A stretch of DNA of 33,812 bases, taken from Lachnospiraceae bacterium. Its GTDB lineage: Bacteria > Bacillota > Clostridia > Lachnospirales > Lachnospiraceae. The translations under genes were made by a program, and so were the position numbers. The stretch spans positions 1 through 33,812 of the forward strand of contig CAJTHM010000035.1 of the NCBI GenBank assembly GCA_910576125.1. The letters are read 5' to 3'. This document shows positions 1 through 7,525 of this stretch, piece by piece; the first letter of the stretch is position 1, and each line of letters starts with the position of its first letter. The notes beneath the pieces are model-generated. The model was not told the DNA's origin. It did no database searches and worked only from the letters and a program-made list of their open reading frames with translations.

Positions 1-100
1 CACGTGGATGAAGAATATAGATTATTTCTTCATAATGGTCTCTGAAAATATTCTGTAGTATGCTCATGAGACTATTATGCAGGAAAACAGCAAAAAAGGA

Positions 101-155
101 AACCCCTAATTGTGTGCCGCACAATTTTTCCCCCATGAATGGGGGCTAGGGGGTT
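101..155 (+). promoter_or_regulatory. Three-way-junction-like leader RNA upstream of trpE
   Basis: Seen: 101-107 (AACCCCT) can pair with 149-155 (AGGGGTT). Between them lie two perfect 7-bp hairpins, 108-114/120-126 with loop TGCCG and 130-136/139-145 around GA. A terminator follows at once. Closing stem, two internal hairpins and terminator look like a regulatory leader or the 3' end of a small RNA. I find no T-box signature, no run of Trp codons and no GAG/UAG repeat series typical of TRAP sites, so a known tryptophan attenuator class is not supported. It may instead be a dispersed intergenic element or the tail of an upstream transcript. The word GTGCCG occurs three times (114, 159, 208), each time followed closely by CAC. 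Confidence 0.45.
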
Positions 156-156
156 G

Positions 157-178
157 AAGTGCCGAAGGCACTTTTTTA
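157..178 (+). terminator. Rho-independent terminator or attenuator before trpE
   Basis: AAGTGCC (157-163), triloop GAA, GGCACTT (167-173), then a T run. It lies about 100 nt before the trpE start. It either ends transcription of an upstream gene or attenuates the trp operon. No clear promoter was seen between it and trpE, which makes read-through control plausible. Confidence 0.75.
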
Positions 179-279
179 TTGTATAAGCGATTCCTGCGAG
201 GCATGGCAGTGCCGTTCACGGGGGCCTGACGCTTGCCATAGGGGAGGGAAAGCTGCGCTTTGGAAAGGAGCAGAATGTT

Positions 280-1809
280 ATGAAGACACAGCCTACGCTG
301 GAGGAATGCAAGAAGCTGGCGGAACAAAAAAGATATGGGGTCATTCCCGTCAGCACGGAGATTTTCTCGGATATCTTCACCCCTATCGAGGTATTGCGGA
401 TATTGAAGCGGGTCAGCGCCCACGTGTATCTGCTGGAGAGCGCCGAGGCGGATAAGAGATGGGGGAGATATTCTTTTCTGGGCTATGACCCGCTGATGGA
501 GCTGACCTGTTACAATGGAAAGATTCGGGTCAAAACGCCTATGATGGACCTGGAGCCCGCACAGGACGTCCGAAACTGCATCAGGGAAGTGGTGGAGGAG
601 AACCGCAGCCCGAAATTCGACTATCTTCCCTCTTTCACCGGCGGCCTGGTAGGATATTTCTCCTACGATTATATCAAATACAGCGAGCCTGGGCTGAAGC
701 TGGACGCAAAAGACGAGGAGGGATTCCAGGATGTGAACCTGATGCTGTTCCACAAGGTGATAGCCTTTGACAATTACAGGCAGAAAATCGTCCTGATCGT
801 CAATGTGAAGACAGACGACATAGAGGCCAATTACAGCAAGGCGCTGCTGGAACTCCGGGAAATGAGCCGCCTGATCCGCTGCGGCGAAAAGGCGGCAGAC
901 GCTCCCCTGAAGCTGAAATCCGCATTCAAGCCTCTCTTCGATGAGGAGGAATATTGCAGGATGGTGGAGAGGGGAAAATATTATATCAAAGAGGGAGATG
1001 TTTTCCAGGTGGTGCTGTCCAACCGTCTGGAGGCGGAGATGGAGGGAAGTCTCCTGGGAGCCTATCGTGTGCTGCGCACTACCAATCCCTCCCCGTACAT
1101 GTTCTATTTCTCCGGCACGGACGGTGAGATAGCGGGAGCGAGCCCTGAGACGCTGGTAAAGCTGGAGGATGGGAAGCTCCACACCTTCCCGCTGGCGGGC
1201 ACCCGCCCCAGAGGCGCCAGTGAGGAAGAGGATGCCAGGCTGGAAAAAGAGCTTCTGGCGGACGAAAAGGAACTGGCGGAGCACAATATGCTGGTGGATC
1301 TGGGGCGCAATGACATCGGGAAGATCAGCAAAGTGGGAACGGTGGAGGTGGAGAAATATATGTCCGTGGAGAGGTATTCCCATGTGATGCACATAGGTTC
1401 CACGGTCAGCGGGGATATCCGGGAGGACAGGGACGCCCTGGACGCGGTGGATGCCATCCTGCCCGCGGGCACCCTCTCGGGAGCGCCGAAACTGCGGGCC
1501 TGTGAAATCATCAACGAGCTGGAGAACAACAAGAGAGGGATATACGGCGGAGCGATTGGATATGTCTCCTTTACCGGCAATCTGGACACCTGTATCGCCA
1601 TCCGTCTGGCATTTTCAAAAAACGGCAAGGTGTTCATCCGCTCCGGCGCGGGAATCGTGGCGGACAGCCGGCCGGAAAAGGAGTACAGGGAGTGCATCCA
1701 GAAGGCGGCGGCTGTGAAGAATGCCATCCTGGCGGCAGCGGATTCCGAAAGAATGGAAGAATTTGAGTCAGAGCCTGAAATATGCCCTGATCGCAGTAAA
1801 CTGGTCTGA
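280..1809 (+). CDS. trpE: Anthranilate synthase component I
   Basis: Makes anthranilate from chorismate, using ammonia supplied by the TrpG amidotransferase; first committed step of tryptophan synthesis. The 509 aa match the family's usual length. The N-terminal domain carries an LLES element (YLLESAE, about residue 50), the motif known for feedback tryptophan binding in this family, so allosteric inhibition is likely. The C-terminal chorismate-binding domain shows GRNDIGKIS, HVMHIGSTVSG, PAGTLSGAPK and GAIGYVSFTGNLDT. The ATG at 280 follows AAAGGAG at good spacing. The gene sits 14 bp before trpGD and starts the operon. A TrpE rather than PabB role is supported by the complete trp operon downstream. 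Confidence 0.97.
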   Translation: MKTQPTLEECKKLAEQKRYGVIPVSTEIFSDIFTPIEVLRILKRVSAHVYLLESAEADKRWGRYSFLGYDPLMELTCYNGKIRVKTPMMDLEPAQDVRNCIREVVEENRSPKFDYLPSFTGGLVGYFSYDYIKYSEPGLKLDAKDEEGFQDVNLMLFHKVIAFDNYRQKIVLIVNVKTDDIEANYSKALLELREMSRLIRCGEKAADAPLKLKSAFKPLFDEEEYCRMVERGKYYIKEGDVFQVVLSNRLEAEMEGSLLGAYRVLRTTNPSPYMFYFSGTDGEIAGASPETLVKLEDGKLHTFPLAGTRPRGASEEEDARLEKELLADEKELAEHNMLVDLGRNDIGKISKVGTVEVEKYMSVERYSHVMHIGSTVSGDIREDRDALDAVDAILPAGTLSGAPKLRACEIINELENNKRGIYGGAIGYVSFTGNLDTCIAIRLAFSKNGKVFIRSGAGIVADSRPEKEYRECIQKAAAVKNAILAAADSERMEEFESEPEICPDRSKLV

Positions 1810-1823
1810 CATGGAGGATTAAA

Positions 1824-3587
1824 ATGATTCTTTTGATTGATAATTATGACAGCTTTTCTTATAACGTATATCAGCTGACGGCTTCAATCAATCCGGATGT
1901 GCAGGTAATCCGGAATGACGAGAAGACAGCGGAGGAGATTGAGGCCATGCATCCGTCCCACATCATCCTGTCGCCCGGGCCGGGCAAGCCTGCGGATGCC
2001 GGAGTCTGCGAAGACGTCATCCGGCGCTTTGCGGGGAGGATTCCCATTCTGGGCATCTGTCTGGGGCATCAGGCTATCTGCGAGGTGTTCGGCGCTGCCG
2101 TCACCTATGCGGGTCAATTGATGCACGGTAAACAGTCCATAGTGAAACGGGATACGGACAGCGTGCTTTTTGCAGGGATGAGCAGGGAGATTACTGTGGC
2201 AAGATATCATTCGCTGGCGGCAGCTCCGGAAAGCATTCCTGATGCGCTCCGGGTGACGGCTGTCACGGAGCAGGGGGAAATCATGGCGGTGGAGCACAGG
2301 CAGTATCCGGTTTACGGGGTACAGTTCCACCCGGAATCGATTCTGACGCCAAAGGGGAGGAGCATCATGGAGAATTTCCTGCGGTATGCGGGTAAGCCGG
2401 GAAAGCCAAAGGATATTCCGGAGCCTTTGGAAATACAGAACAGCGATGCCCGGGGACTTAAGGAGACGCATGACGGGAAAAAGGGGGCGGAGACGATGTG
2501 GGAGATGGCTGGATCCGCGGCGGTGAAGACAGAAGAGAAGAGCGCAAAGGCAATCGCGGGAAGAAAGGAAAAGAGGATTGATGAGGCGATTGTGAAATTG
2601 ACAAAGAAAGAAGATATCGGCTATGACATGGCGAAACAGGTCATGAATGAAATCATGAACGGAGAGGCTTCGGAAGTGCAGAAAAGCGCCTATCTGACGG
2701 CTCTTGCCATGAAAGGGGAGACCATCGAAGAGATTACAGGTTCCGCGGAGGCCATGCGCAGCCATGCCCTGCCCGTGAGCCATGACCTGGAGGTGATGGA
2801 AATCGTAGGCACAGGAGGGGACGGTTCCGATTCCTTTAATATCTCCACCACGGCGGCGCTCATCATCTCGGCGGCGGGAGTGCCGGTGGCAAAGCATGGG
2901 AACCGCGCGGCAAGTTCCAAATCCGGCGCGGCGGACTGCCTGGAGGCCCTGGGAGTGAACATTTCCCAGGAGCCGGAGAAAGCGGAAAAGCTCCTGCGCG
3001 ATTCCGGCATCTGTTTCTTTTTTGCCCAGAAGTATCATGCGGCCATGAAGCATGTGGGGCCAATCCGCAGGGAACTGGGCATCCGGACGGTATTCAACAT
3101 CCTTGGGCCGTTGACCAATCCGGCCAATCCCTCCATGCAGATCATGGGCGTGTTCGATGAAAGCCTGCTGGACAGCATGGCCCATGTGCTCTCCAATCTG
3201 GGAGTAAAGAAAGGCATGGTGGTGTACGGAGAGGAAAGGCTGGATGAGATTTCCATCTGCGGGCCTACGAAAGTCTGCATGTTCAAGGGAGATAAATTCA
3301 GGCATCATACCATCACGCCGGAAGAGATGGGGCTGAATAGATACGCAAAAGAGGAGCTGAAAGGCGGCACGCCGGAAGAGAATGCCGCTATCACCAGAGC
3401 GATTCTCTCCGGTGAGGAAAAAGGGGCAAAGCGGGATGCGGCGGTCATCAATGCGGGTGCGGCGCTGTTCGTGGCCGGAAAGGCGCCCGGCCTGAAAGAA
3501 GCTGCGAAGCTGGCCCGGGAGATGATAGACAGCGGCAGGGCGTTGGAGCAGCTGGAGAAATTTATCCGGCTTTCCAATGAAGCATAA
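1824..3587 (+). CDS. trpGD: Fused TrpG-TrpD: glutamine amidotransferase plus anthranilate phosphoribosyltransferase
   Basis: 587-aa bifunctional protein. Residues 1 to about 190 form a class I glutamine amidotransferase, with oxyanion-loop PGPG, nucleophile Cys79 in GICLGHQ and His169/Glu171 in HPES; it feeds ammonia to TrpE. Residues about 250-587 are anthranilate phosphoribosyltransferase, which joins anthranilate to PRPP: GTGGDGSDSFNIST (329-342) and KHGNR (357-361) bind PRPP. The two domains are joined by a charged, low-complexity linker (about 190-250), with no stop codon in between. The start at 1824 has GGAGG upstream. TrpG-TrpD fusions are known in enterobacteria and scattered elsewhere, so this one is unusual but not unique. 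Its end overlaps the longest possible trpC frame. Confidence 0.96.
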   Translation: MILLIDNYDSFSYNVYQLTASINPDVQVIRNDEKTAEEIEAMHPSHIILSPGPGKPADAGVCEDVIRRFAGRIPILGICLGHQAICEVFGAAVTYAGQLMHGKQSIVKRDTDSVLFAGMSREITVARYHSLAAAPESIPDALRVTAVTEQGEIMAVEHRQYPVYGVQFHPESILTPKGRSIMENFLRYAGKPGKPKDIPEPLEIQNSDARGLKETHDGKKGAETMWEMAGSAAVKTEEKSAKAIAGRKEKRIDEAIVKLTKKEDIGYDMAKQVMNEIMNGEASEVQKSAYLTALAMKGETIEEITGSAEAMRSHALPVSHDLEVMEIVGTGGDGSDSFNISTTAALIISAAGVPVAKHGNRAASSKSGAADCLEALGVNISQEPEKAEKLLRDSGICFFFAQKYHAAMKHVGPIRRELGIRTVFNILGPLTNPANPSMQIMGVFDESLLDSMAHVLSNLGVKKGMVVYGEERLDEISICGPTKVCMFKGDKFRHHTITPEEMGLNRYAKEELKGGTPEENAAITRAILSGEEKGAKRDAAVINAGAALFVAGKAPGLKEAAKLAREMIDSGRALEQLEKFIRLSNEA

Positions 3588-3657
3588 GGACAACAGCCTG
3601 TGTATGGCATCCCGGAGGCATGCACGGAACATAAGGCAGAGAGATATATATAGGTGT

Positions 3658-4506
3658 ATGGATATGGAAGAAAAGAATGTCTTAAACGAAATAGCGTTAA
3701 AAACAAAGGAGAGAATCGATGCGGCCAAAAGGGAAGCGCCTCTTGCGGAAATCAGGGCGAAAGCCAGGGAGACGGCCGGCGCCGGAACGATTGAGTTTCC
3801 TTTTGAAAAGGCTCTTTCAAAGCGGGAAATGAGCTTTATCTGCGAGGTAAAGAAAGCGTCTCCCTCGAAAGGAGTCATAGCGGCTGACTTTCCTTATGCG
3901 GAGATCGGAAAGGAATATGAGCAGGCCGGAGCGGATGCTATCTCTATCCTGACGGAACCTTATTATTTCCAGGGAAGCAATCAGCATTTGACGGAAATAC
4001 GTAAGAATGTGTCCATTCCGCTGCTGCGCAAGGATTTCACGGTGGATGAGTACATGCTCTATGAGGCAAAGGTCATAGGGGCCGACGCGGTGCTGTTGAT
4101 CTGTGCAATTCTTTCCCCTGTGCAGCTTGCGGAATATGCGGGAATCGCGAAGGAACTGGGACTGTCCGCGCTGGTGGAGGCCCACGATGAGGCTGAGGTG
4201 CAGACGGCTCTGGAGGCAGGTGCGGGAATCATCGGGGTGAACAATCGGAACCTGAAAGATTTCAGGGTGGACATTTCAAATTCCCTGCGTCTGCGGAAAC
4301 TGGTACCGAAAGATATCCTCTTTGTGTCGGAGAGCGGGATGAAGACAAGAGAGGATATCGCGAGGCTGGAGGAGAACGATACGGATGCGGTGCTGATTGG
4401 GGAGACTTTCATGCGGGCGGAGGACAAGGCGGAGATGTTGCGGCTGCTAAGAGGGAAAGGGGAATCGCGGGTAAAGCACCTGCCGGAAAGTCTGGGCCGG
4501 GAATGA
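3658..4506 (+). CDS. trpC: Indole-3-glycerol phosphate synthase
   Basis: Closes the indole ring: converts the carboxyphenylamino-deoxyribulose phosphate made by TrpF to indole-3-glycerol phosphate. TIM barrel of about 282 aa with family motifs CEVKKASPSKG, LLRKDF, VEAHDE, GVNNRNLKDF and a phosphate-binding SESGM. The frame is open from 3577 (overlapping trpGD), but 3658 gives a normal family length and a normal N terminus (VLNEIALKTKERI). ATG 3664 is an alternative. The ribosome site (AGGTGT) is poor, so translation may depend on coupling to trpGD. Confidence 0.95.
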   Translation: MDMEEKNVLNEIALKTKERIDAAKREAPLAEIRAKARETAGAGTIEFPFEKALSKREMSFICEVKKASPSKGVIAADFPYAEIGKEYEQAGADAISILTEPYYFQGSNQHLTEIRKNVSIPLLRKDFTVDEYMLYEAKVIGADAVLLICAILSPVQLAEYAGIAKELGLSALVEAHDEAEVQTALEAGAGIIGVNNRNLKDFRVDISNSLRLRKLVPKDILFVSESGMKTREDIARLEENDTDAVLIGETFMRAEDKAEMLRLLRGKGESRVKHLPESLGRE

Positions 4507-4600
4507 GGGGATTCGGGGCATTTGCCGGAGCGGGAATCTGGTGGAGCCAAAGAGGCATGATGTCCGTTTTGGATTGGAGTGTGACAAAGTGGAGGATGCA

Positions 4601-5212
4601 ATGGACAGGACAAGAATAAAAATCTGCGGGCTTTTCCGTCCGCAGGACATCGGCTATGCCAACAGAGCCAGGCCGGATTATGCCGGTTTCATCCTGTCGC
4701 CCGGGTTCCGCAGGAGCATAGACAGGATGCAGGCAGCGGAGTTCCGCGGGGCGCTGGACGCCGGGATACCGGCTGTGGGTGTCTTTGCAGATGCGCCCTG
4801 CGGAGAGATTCTTTCCTATTTGAATGAGGGAATCATCCAGATGGCGCAGCTGCATGGCGACGAGACGGAAGAAGATATCCGATTTATCAAGGCCTGTTCC
4901 GGAAAGCCTGTGTTGAAAGCGGTGAAAGCGAGGAAGAGGGCCGATGTGGACGCATGGCTGGAGTCAGAAGCGGATTACCTGCTTTTCGATGCCGGAGCCG
5001 GCATGGGGAAGACCTTTGACTGGAGGCTGTTGGCAGATGTGGGCAGGCCGTATTTCCTGGCGGGAGGCCTGAATGCGGGAAACCTGACACAGGCGCTTGG
5101 GCTGCGTCCCTATGCGGTGGACTTAAGTTCCGGCGCGGAGACGGACGGAATCAAAGATTTGGAGAAGATGCTGGCAGTGACCTCTCTTGTGAGGGATTTT
5201 CCAAATGACTGA
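4601..5212 (+). CDS. trpF: Phosphoribosylanthranilate isomerase
   Basis: Isomerises phosphoribosylanthranilate, the TrpD product, to the substrate of TrpC. 203 aa, usual size. N-terminal KICGLFRPQDI contains the active-site Cys, and LLFDAGAGMGKTFDW contains the expected Asp and substrate-loop residues. YFLAGGLNAGN and AVDLSSGAE form the phosphate end of the barrel. The frame is open from 4541, but ATG 4601 has GGAGG 5 nt upstream and places the first strand correctly. TrpF is separate from TrpC here, unlike the TrpCF fusion of enterobacteria. Confidence 0.95.
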   Translation: MDRTRIKICGLFRPQDIGYANRARPDYAGFILSPGFRRSIDRMQAAEFRGALDAGIPAVGVFADAPCGEILSYLNEGIIQMAQLHGDETEEDIRFIKACSGKPVLKAVKARKRADVDAWLESEADYLLFDAGAGMGKTFDWRLLADVGRPYFLAGGLNAGNLTQALGLRPYAVDLSSGAETDGIKDLEKMLAVTSLVRDFPND

Positions 5213-5331
5213 TCTGGCAGGCGGGAAAAGATGGGGCAGGATGTCAGAGCGAGGCAGCAGCTCTGAAAGATAAAGATTATACTTAAAGCAAAAGAACAAA
5301 TAAGAAAATGACACAGAAAGGGAAACAGGAA

Positions 5332-6516
5332 ATGACGAAAGGACGATACGGAATACACGGCGGACAGTATGTCCCCGAGACTCTGATGAACGAACTGATT
5401 TATCTGGAGGAATGCTATGAGCGGTACAAAAACGATGCGGATTTTCAGGCGGAACTGGATGACCTGAACCGGGAATATTCGGGCAGACCCTCTCTGCTGT
5501 ACTACGCGGAGAAAATGACAAAAGACCTGGGCGGCGCGAAAATCTATCTGAAAAGGGAGGACTTGAACCACACCGGCTCCCATAAAATCAACAACGTGCT
5601 TGGCCAGGCCCTGCTTGCCAAAAAGATGGGCAAGACCCGCATCATCGCGGAGACCGGCGCGGGGCAGCATGGCGTGGCTGCTGCCACCGCGGCGGCGCTT
5701 TTAGGGATGGAATGCGAGATCTACATGGGAAAAGAGGACACGGACAGACAGGCCCTGAACGTATACCGGATGGAACTTCTGGGGGCAAAGGTGCACCCGG
5801 TCACCTCAGGTACTCAGACCCTGAAAGACGCGGTCAACGAATGCATGAGAGAGTGGACCAGCCGGGTGGACGACACCCTGTATGTGCTGGGCTCCGTCAT
5901 GGGTCCCCATCCATTTCCCATGATTGTCCGTGATTTCCAGAGCGTCATCAGCGGGGAGGCAAAGGCGCAGATTCTGGAAAAGGAGGGAAAGCTTCCCGCG
6001 GCGGTGGTGGCCTGCGTAGGCGGCGGGAGCAATTCCATGGGCGCGTTCTACCATTTTATTGAAGACAAAGAAGTGGAACTGATTGGCTGCGAAGCCGCGG
6101 GCAAGGGCGTGGAGACAGCCCGGACGGCGGCGACCATCGCCACGGGAAGCCTCGGCATATTCCACGGCATGAAGTCCTATTTCTGCCAGGATGAGTATGG
6201 ACAGATTGCCCCGGTGTATTCCATCTCCGCGGGGCTGGACTACCCCGGCATCGGGCCGGAACACGCCCATCTCCACGACACGGGCCGGGCAAAGTATGTT
6301 CCGGTCACTGACGACGAGGCCGTGGAGGCCTTTGAGTACATCGCCCGGACGGAGGGAATCATCTGTGCCATCGAGAGCGCCCACGCAGTGGCACATGTGA
6401 TGAAGACAGCGAGGAATTACAGGACGGATCAGAGCGTCATCATCTGCCTTTCCGGGCGGGGAGACAAGGATGTGGCGGCGATAGCAAGATACAGAGGGAG
6501 GGACATCCATGAGTGA
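5332..6516 (+). CDS. trpB: Tryptophan synthase beta chain
   Basis: PLP enzyme that condenses indole with serine to tryptophan, in an alpha2-beta2 complex with TrpA. 394 aa. Lys85 in HTGSHKINN is the Schiff-base lysine, Glu107 in ETGAGQHG is the catalytic acid and GGGSNSMG is the phosphate-binding loop. I prefer ATG 5332 (MTKGRYGIHGGQY) because it gives the usual N terminus and follows an AGG-rich stretch. ATG 5308 would add eight residues. The stop overlaps the trpA start by 8 nt. Confidence 0.97.
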   Translation: MTKGRYGIHGGQYVPETLMNELIYLEECYERYKNDADFQAELDDLNREYSGRPSLLYYAEKMTKDLGGAKIYLKREDLNHTGSHKINNVLGQALLAKKMGKTRIIAETGAGQHGVAAATAAALLGMECEIYMGKEDTDRQALNVYRMELLGAKVHPVTSGTQTLKDAVNECMREWTSRVDDTLYVLGSVMGPHPFPMIVRDFQSVISGEAKAQILEKEGKLPAAVVACVGGGSNSMGAFYHFIEDKEVELIGCEAAGKGVETARTAATIATGSLGIFHGMKSYFCQDEYGQIAPVYSISAGLDYPGIGPEHAHLHDTGRAKYVPVTDDEAVEAFEYIARTEGIICAIESAHAVAHVMKTARNYRTDQSVIICLSGRGDKDVAAIARYRGRDIHE

Positions 6517-7312
6517 CAACGGAAAGATGGAAAATAAACTGGGAAAAGCATTCGATACCCCTAACGGAAAGGCATTTATCGCATTCCTGACGGCGGGAGA
6601 CCCCACTGCGGACGCTACGGTGGAATATATCCTGGAAATGGAAAAAGCCGGAGCCGACCTGATAGAAATCGGTATTCCTTTCTCCGATCCCACTGCGGAA
6701 GGGCCTGTCATCCAGTCTGCCAATATCCGCGCCCTGAATGGCGGCATGACCACGGATGGGGCCTTTGACATCGTGCGGCGGGTGCGGGAGCGGTCCCGGA
6801 TTCCCCTTGCTTTCATGACATATGCCAATCCGGTGTTCCATTACGGATATGATAAGTTTTTCACAAAGTGCGGGGAACTGGGTGTGGATGCCATCATCAT
6901 CCCCGATTTGCCATTCGAGGAGAAGCGCGAGATGGAGGAGCCTGCCAACGCCCACAATGTGGCGCTGGTGTCTATGATCGCGCCCACCTCCGAGAGCAGG
7001 ATACAGGAGATTGCCTCCCGGGCAAAGGGATTCCTCTACGTGGTATCCTCCATGGGCGTGACCGGAGTGCGCAGTGAGATAAGGACGGATGTCGGAGCCA
7101 TGGTGGAGAGTATCCGCAAGGTCACGGAAGTGCCCTGCGCCATCGGCTTCGGCATCAGCGTTCCGGAGCAGGCGAAAGCCATGGCCGCGGTGTCCGACGG
7201 TGCCATCGTGGGCAGCGCCATCGTGGATATCATCGCCCGGCATGGCGAGGGCGCCGCCCCGGAACTGTACCGGTATGTGAAAGCGATGAAGCAGGCTGTG
7301 GCGGAGGCCTGA
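6509..7312 (+). CDS. trpA: Tryptophan synthase alpha chain
   Basis: Cleaves indole-3-glycerol phosphate and passes indole through the tunnel to TrpB. 267 aa TIM barrel. FLTAGDPT, the catalytic Glu in DLIEIGIPFSDPTAEGPVIQ and the Asp of the same motif are visible; the phosphate site is near GFGISVPEQ and GAIVGSAIV. The start overlaps trpB by 8 nt and has GAGGGAGGG upstream, so the two subunits are translationally coupled. Last gene of the trp operon; a weak terminator follows. Confidence 0.97.
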   Translation: MSDNGKMENKLGKAFDTPNGKAFIAFLTAGDPTADATVEYILEMEKAGADLIEIGIPFSDPTAEGPVIQSANIRALNGGMTTDGAFDIVRRVRERSRIPLAFMTYANPVFHYGYDKFFTKCGELGVDAIIIPDLPFEEKREMEEPANAHNVALVSMIAPTSESRIQEIASRAKGFLYVVSSMGVTGVRSEIRTDVGAMVESIRKVTEVPCAIGFGISVPEQAKAMAAVSDGAIVGSAIVDIIARHGEGAAPELYRYVKAMKQAVAEA

Positions 7313-7336
7313 GCCCGTATTGGAAAAAGGAAATCG

Positions 7337-7360
7337 GAATCCCTAAAAAGGATTCTTTTA
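7337..7360 (+). terminator. Weak terminator after trpA
   Basis: GAATCC (7337-7342) pairs with GGATTC (7350-7355), followed by TTTTA. The short stem and short T run suggest partial termination between the trp operon and the ior cluster. The 213-bp gap 7313-7525 otherwise holds only the promoter and ribosome site below. Confidence 0.55.
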
Positions 7361-7447
7361 CCGTGGAGGGGCGCATGACCGGACGGATTGCCGGTTAATA
7401 CGGCGCTCTTTCGGAGATTGCGGGATAGCGAAGAAAAGTGAAAATAG

Positions 7448-7476
7448 TTGACACGGTGTGGAAAGTACCTTAAAAT
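7448..7476 (+). promoter_or_regulatory. SigA-type promoter for the ior cluster
   Basis: TTGACA (7448-7453), a 17-bp spacer and TAAAAT (7471-7476), about 50 nt before the iorA start. This near-consensus vegetative promoter indicates that the ior cluster is transcribed separately from trp. Confidence 0.8.
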
Positions 7477-7525
7477 ATTAGGAAATAATCAAAAGAACTA
7501 CGAAATTGAGAGCAGGAGGAAAAAC

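Noticed and set aside
1..280. Tryptophan leader peptide, T-box or TRAP leader before trpE
   Set aside because: No consecutive Trp codons in a short frame with a ribosome site, no T-box AGGGTGGNACCGCG-type sequence and no regular GAG/TAG triplets.
106..1392. Long open frame on the - strand opposite trpE (428 codons)
   Set aside because: It lies opposite a gene with full family motifs, has no recognisable domain and no ribosome site. It is a shadow caused by the high GC and codon use of trpE.
1884..3878. 664-codon open frame on the - strand opposite trpGD and trpC
   Set aside because: Composition is Arg/His/Leu-rich and motif-free, and it spans two real genes and their junction. It is a shadow frame.
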